Positions 51,735-54,765 of a stretch of 54,765 nucleotides of DNA are shown piece after piece. The stretch is from positions 1-54,765 of the forward strand of contig JAFSBV010000011.1 of the NCBI GenBank assembly GCA_017437125.1, given 5' to 3'. Numbering within the stretch: the first letter of the stretch is position 1; each line of letters starts with the position of its first letter. The stretch is from Bacteroidales bacterium. GTDB taxonomy: Bacteria; Bacteroidota; Bacteroidia; Bacteroidales; UBA932. The notes beneath the pieces were generated by a model. The model saw nothing but the letters and a program-made list of their open reading frames with translations, was not told the DNA's origin and searched no databases. The translations under genes were made by a program, and so were the position numbers.

Positions 51735-52227
51735 TGTTTTTGTGATAGGCGTCCCGAGGATCTCCGTTGGCCAGAAGTATGACTCCGCATCTGGTGAAGC
51801 CGTGTCTGGACAGGATGTGATGCATGATAGCATTGTCACGGTGGGTGTCGATACGTATGACATCGGTATGTCTGAATGTCCATTCAAAACATACATCGGC
51901 TATGCTTTCAGACGGTCTGGGTACTCTTGAAGCAGCAATCCGATGAATGACATGATACGGCTTATCATCCGGCCATTCTCCTTCATATATGACATTATAT
52001 GTAGGGTCAGGCCCAGGAATGCAGGCAAATGTTCCTGTAATGGTTCCGTCTGTTTCACAGCATACGCAGCAATGGTTTCCGGATATATCCTTCAATATCG
52101 CTTCTTCGGAAGGATATGTGTCCGGCCACTGGTTCATGTTGCCGCTTTCACGCATGGTGATCCTGGCCTCGGCAAATATCTGCATGAGGCGTGGAAGATC
52201 ATCTGATGTGGCTTTGCGTATCTGCAT
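51715..52227 (-). CDS. GNAT-family N-acetyltransferase
   Basis: A 170-residue acetyltransferase. MQIRKATSDDLPRLMQIFAE is the standard start of a GNAT domain. The middle strand contains VCCETDGTITGTFACIPGPD. The acetyl-CoA region is AASRVPRPSESIADVCFEWT, with DVIRIDTHRDNAIMHHILSR, then GFTRCGVILLANGDPR closing the fold. The pattern HRDN-x-x-M-x-x-x-L-x-x-x-GF is diagnostic. The substrate (amine, amino acid or protein N-terminus) is not predictable. It starts three bases after the DUF418 gene stop, so the two are co-transcribed. Confidence 0.85.
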   Translation of the reverse strand: MQIRKATSDDLPRLMQIFAEARITMRESGNMNQWPDTYPSEEAILKDISGNHCCVCCETDGTITGTFACIPGPDPTYNVIYEGEWPDDKPYHVIHRIAASRVPRPSESIADVCFEWTFRHTDVIRIDTHRDNAIMHHILSRHGFTRCGVILLANGDPRDAYHKNICRIEK

Positions 52228-52230
52228 GTC

Positions 52231-53412
52231 TCAGGATCTGATCCAGGTTGCCTTGTACCACAGCTGCTCGAACGGCCCTCTCTTATGGTTCTTGAGCCAC
52301 CACTGACAGAACATGAACTGAATGACTATGAAGCATGCTCCCATCAGGAAACTGGCTGTGTGGCCGCAATGCCTGAAGAGCCCGAAGCCCCAGTTGTAGA
52401 AAAGAAGGCCTCCGAAAATAGACTGGGTAAGATAATTTGTCAGACTCATTCTGCCGTATGGAGCGATCCTGATGAGCCAGTCTTTTGCAGATGTCTTGTA
52501 ATACAGCAGGGTCACTCCCGAAACGATCATCATCATCATGCAGAAGTTCTTCCACATGTTCAGCATGACGTTCAGACTATGGGATACACATCTTGCCTCG
52601 GTCATTCCCGGAAGAATATAATACATCGGAAGTATCACGATGAAGCCGACAAGACTGATGATGAAGATGTTCTTCCATCTTGCAAGATTATTTCCTTCGT
52701 TGTAGAACAGCCTTTTGCGGCCCAGAAGCATTCCGAAGAGGAAGAAACATACTGTCTGTGTCATACGGCCGTTTTCAATTGCCCAGAGGAAGTTGATAGG
52801 AAGTCCGTACTTTATTCCGGCTGCGGCCACATCAAGAATGGAGCCGTTTCCTGTAGCTTCATATACCTGCATCCAATATGCTCCGCTTCCCAGATCCATA
52901 GGCTGGGTAGCAGGGTCGATAAGTCCCATGATGATATATACCAGCTCAACGGGCTGAAGCATAAGGATGGAGGCTGCCCATAAGATCACCTTGTCGCTTG
53001 CCCGTATGAAAGGTATGACGAGAAGTCCGCATACGGCATATAGAAAGAGGATGTCACCGTTGTAGAACATCAGATCGAAAAGTCCGAAAAGCATCAGCAG
53101 AACCATCCTCCAGACGAATCTTGGCCTGAAGTCTATTCCTTTCTGCGCCTGATTGTCATGCTGGATATAGAAGCTAAGTCCGAAAAGCATGGCGAATATC
53201 GCATACATCTTTCCGGCCAGCAAGAAGAATGTGGAATCCCATACAGCCTGATTGATCTTTGCCCAGAATTCGCTGGAAGGTTCCGGGAAGCTGTAGAAAT
53301 TCATATGTTCGATGAAATGTATGAGGATGATGCCTCCGATGGCGATTCCTCTCAGGATGTCTGCAACATCGATACGTGTATTCGGCTTGCCGGAATGGGT
53401 GTATTTGTACAT
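52231..53412 (-). CDS. DUF418-family (YeiB-like) membrane protein
   Basis: A 393-residue inner-membrane protein with about ten TM segments. RIDVADILRGIAIGGIILIH is the family start and the C-terminal DUF418 domain covers about 230-385 (WLIRIAPYGRMSLTNYLTQS, IQFMFCQWWLKNHKRGPFEQ, LWYKATW). The G-R-M-S-L-T-N-Y and GP-x-E-x-LW motifs are the usual hallmarks. The family is related to acyltransferase-3-like membrane proteins, and its function is undefined. A promoter with TATCTTTG (53435-53442) and ATTG 20 bases upstream precedes it. Confidence 0.87.
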   Translation of the reverse strand: MYKYTHSGKPNTRIDVADILRGIAIGGIILIHFIEHMNFYSFPEPSSEFWAKINQAVWDSTFFLLAGKMYAIFAMLFGLSFYIQHDNQAQKGIDFRPRFVWRMVLLMLFGLFDLMFYNGDILFLYAVCGLLVIPFIRASDKVILWAASILMLQPVELVYIIMGLIDPATQPMDLGSGAYWMQVYEATGNGSILDVAAAGIKYGLPINFLWAIENGRMTQTVCFFLFGMLLGRKRLFYNEGNNLARWKNIFIISLVGFIVILPMYYILPGMTEARCVSHSLNVMLNMWKNFCMMMMIVSGVTLLYYKTSAKDWLIRIAPYGRMSLTNYLTQSIFGGLLFYNWGFGLFRHCGHTASFLMGACFIVIQFMFCQWWLKNHKRGPFEQLWYKATWIRS

Positions 53413-53434
53413 AGGATGAAGTTTAGTGTTTCTG

Positions 53435-53466
53435 CAAAGATACTGTTTAGCTGGAATAATTCCAAT
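53435..53466 (-). promoter_or_regulatory. Promoter of the DUF418-GNAT pair
   Basis: Minus strand: ATTG (53466-53463), 20 bases, TATCTTTG (53442-53435). The -7 box is exact and the -33 box has three of four consensus bases. It lies 23 nt before the start at 53412. Confidence 0.6.
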
Positions 53467-53476
53467 CAGTATTCGA

Positions 53477-54217
53477 TCACATCAGCTGTTCAAGTACCTT
53501 TTCTGTGTGATTGAGAAAATAACTTGTCAGACGGTAATGGCTAGTTTCCTTATATGGCGTTGCCCTGAAGCCTTGTTCATCGAGTTCTATTATTTCCGCG
53601 TCTGGATAGGCCATCAGGATGGGAGAGTGTGTTGAAATTATGAATTGGGAATCTTTGTCAACCAGTTGCTTCATCAATGACAGCATGGCCATCTGACGGG
53701 TAGGGGACAAGGCTGCTTCAGGCTCGTCCAGGATATACAGGCCGTTACCGCCGAAGCGGTTCTGCATAATTGACATGAAGCTTTCTCCATGGGACTGATT
53801 ATGAAGAGATTTCCCGCCGTATGACTGCATGAACTGCTCTCCGTTTCCTCCGGATGTTTTAAGCCTGTCGATTTCAGATGCTACGTTATAGGTGCTTTCA
53901 GCCCTTAGGAAGAATCCGTCATGGGCATAATGAGGACCACGTGCGATCCTGATATGATCGCATAGATTGGAGTGCGATTCCTTTGTCGAGAACCTCATGT
54001 TCTTCGTCCCGCCTTCAGGATTGAAGCCCCAGCATACGGCAATAGCTTCCAGAAGAGTGGATTTTCCCATTCCGTTCTCACCGACAATGAAGGTTACGGG
54101 CTTATGGAATCTGAAGCTCCCGCGCTCAGTAACCGCCTTTATCAGAGGAATCTCATTCCAATACTGCCCCTCTCTTTCCGGACTGTCTTCAAGATATATC
54201 CTTTCAATGTACAACAT
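53477..54217 (-). CDS. AAA/ABC-type ATPase of the predicted-ATPase (COG3910-like) group
   Basis: A 246-residue cytoplasmic ATPase. Walker A is VGENGMGKSTLLEAIA (about 46-61), Walker B LYILDEPEAALSP (about 161-173) and a switch His in FIISTHSPILMA. The signature-like SHGESFMSIMQNRFG precedes Walker B. It has no TM segments or coiled-coil arms, so it is not a transporter ATPase nor full SMC/RecF. Its role is unknown; related proteins are sometimes found in anti-phage islands, but this one has no partner visible. It is transcribed away from the CRISPR array; its -7 box (54236-54243) lies next to the degenerate repeat. Confidence 0.82.
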   Translation of the reverse strand: MLYIERIYLEDSPEREGQYWNEIPLIKAVTERGSFRFHKPVTFIVGENGMGKSTLLEAIAVCWGFNPEGGTKNMRFSTKESHSNLCDHIRIARGPHYAHDGFFLRAESTYNVASEIDRLKTSGGNGEQFMQSYGGKSLHNQSHGESFMSIMQNRFGGNGLYILDEPEAALSPTRQMAMLSLMKQLVDKDSQFIISTHSPILMAYPDAEIIELDEQGFRATPYKETSHYRLTSYFLNHTEKVLEQLM

Positions 54218-54235
54218 AGCCCATCAGTTATGGGA

Positions 54236-54243
54236 CAAATATA
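54236..54243 (-). promoter_or_regulatory. -7 promoter element for the ATPase gene
   Basis: Minus strand TATATTTG, matching TAnnTTTG, 19 nt before the start at 54217. The expected -33 position falls inside the degenerate CRISPR repeat, where no TTTG is seen. Confidence 0.5.
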
Positions 54244-54251
54244 ATGATTAT

Positions 54252-54299
54252 GTTGTGAATAACTTCTGAATTATATAACTTTGACACAATGATAACAGT
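54252..54299 (+). CRISPR. Degenerate CRISPR repeat at the array's outer end
   Basis: 48 nt aligned without gaps to the consensus repeat: 36 of 48 positions match. Differences lie at repeat positions 10, 11, 15, 16, 20, 22, 24, 27, 36, 38, 47 and 48. It is followed by a 29-nt spacer-length gap (54300-54328) before the first perfect repeat, so it is in phase. The promoter-like GTTG (1-4) and TAnnTTTG (25-32, here TAACTTTG) are kept. Confidence 0.85.
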
Positions 54300-54328
54300 A
54301 TAAATGATATAGATATGAAAGCAATATA

Positions 54329-54765
54329 GTTGTGAATTGCTTTCGAAATTTTTATCTTTGACAAACTGATAACAACGACAATTGCTGGCCGCACACAGGA
54401 TGACATGTTGTGAATTGCTTTCGAAATTTTTATCTTTGACAAACTGATAACAACGCATAACAATAATTATTTAAGTGGTTCAGGTTGTGAATTGCTTTCG
54501 AAATTTTTATCTTTGACAAACTGATAACAACTCTATTGTTAGACTTTGTCTTGGCCTTGATGTTGTGAATTGCTTTCGAAATTTTTATCTTTGACAAACT
54601 GATAACAACTGAGGCATCGACCTCACCCTTGTGCATCTTGTTGTGAATTGCTTTCGAAATTTTTATCTTTGACAAACTGATAACAACGGATGTCATCAGG
54701 CAGCTGGCCGACAGGCTGTTGTGAATTGCTTTCGAAATTTTTATCTTTGACAAACTGATAACAAC
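54329..54765 (+). CRISPR. CRISPR array, six identical 48-bp repeats, truncated by window end
   Basis: Perfect repeats begin at 54329, 54407, 54484, 54562, 54640 and 54718. The unit starts GTTGTGAATTGC and ends CTGATAACAAC, with complementary ends GTTGT/ACAAC. Spacers are 30, 29, 30, 30 and 30 nt (54377-54406, 54455-54483, 54532-54561, 54610-54639, 54688-54717). The long A/T-rich repeat with these ends resembles type II-C repeats of Bacteroides. Each repeat contains GTTG-N20-TATCTTTG, a Bacteroidetes-type promoter reading rightwards. The array may continue and cas genes are expected past the edge; none is in the window. Minus-strand reading frames here are artefacts of the repeat. Confidence 0.95.

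Noticed and set aside
53477-54217. ATPase as a Cas or defence gene because it adjoins the array
   Set aside because: It is transcribed away from the array, has its own promoter and matches no Cas family; adjacency alone is not evidence.
54252-54299. Degenerate repeat as a tracrRNA anti-repeat
   Set aside because: It is spaced exactly one spacer length from the first repeat and in the same orientation. Its minus-strand transcript would run into the ATPase promoter without a terminator hairpin. A tracrRNA is more likely beyond the right edge.
54228-54753. Minus-strand reading frames with repeated SKIKISKAIHN
   Set aside because: They are translations of the CRISPR repeats and have no independent support.

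Overview
The window comes from a Bacteroidales-type bacterium. The evidence is fimbrillin-like lipoproteins, DUF4369/TlpA-type lipoproteins, a carboxypeptidase-regulatory-domain outer-membrane barrel, many Bacteroidetes promoter elements (-7 box TAnnTTTG, once with a perfect TTTG box 19 nt upstream), and a type II-C-like CRISPR array with a 48-bp repeat resembling those of Bacteroides. I cannot name the genus.

Layout. (1) 1-2114, + strand: the end of one fimbrillin-family gene and two complete fimbrillin-family lipoproteins. (2) 2111-8058, - strand: an outer-membrane beta-barrel protein followed by two thioredoxin-fold lipoproteins. (3) 8130-37026, - strand: a very large export locus. Read in the direction of transcription it encodes a TolC-type outer-membrane protein, a HlyD/RND-type adaptor, a FtsX/MacB-type permease, one MacB/LolD-type ATPase, a second divergent permease, and then eight tandem paralogous 8-TM permeases. 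The eight share an almost invariant N-terminus (MKSYLRFLSRNK...) and C-terminus (...ALKKE) but have divergent extracytoplasmic domains. One of the eight carries a 1-nt frameshift. A decayed 5' fragment of a further copy lies at 10667-10720. The junctions between copies carry a repeated hairpin/leader element and one of two alternative sequences. (4) 37227-39182, + strand: an ECF sigma factor, a small single-TM protein and a lipoprotein of unknown function. (5) 39247-41208, + strand: a CDP-alcohol phosphatidyltransferase, a GtrA-like membrane protein and a PlsC-like acyltransferase. (6) 41268-45007: a porin, a dicarboxylate/amino-acid symporter, a DUF4250 protein and a threonine-aldolase-like enzyme. 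(7) 45106-50999, - strand: a compact yhhQ-clpS-M13 peptidase-clpA-aat operon that holds the bacterial N-degron machinery. (8) 51041-54217, - strand: an unrecognised protein, a GNAT acetyltransferase, a DUF418 membrane protein and an AAA/ABC-type ATPase. (9) 54252-54765: a CRISPR array that runs off the right edge.

The most interesting system is the export locus. One ATPase, one adaptor and one outer-membrane channel gene accompany ten permease genes, which suggests interchangeable permeases feeding a shared efflux apparatus. Two places, upstream of tolC and upstream of the last permease, carry a perfect TTGGCACG sigma-54-type -24 box. Each lies about 85-115 bp downstream of a GTAAAG-N3-CTTTAC palindrome. 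The locus is therefore probably controlled by RpoN and an unlinked NtrC-type activator. No such activator is encoded in the window.

The CRISPR array is also informative. Every repeat contains a Bacteroidetes-type promoter (GTTG-N20-TATCTTTG). An upstream degenerate repeat, exactly in phase, has kept the specified promoter bases while losing 12 of 48 positions elsewhere. No cas gene lies in the window; they are expected beyond the right edge.
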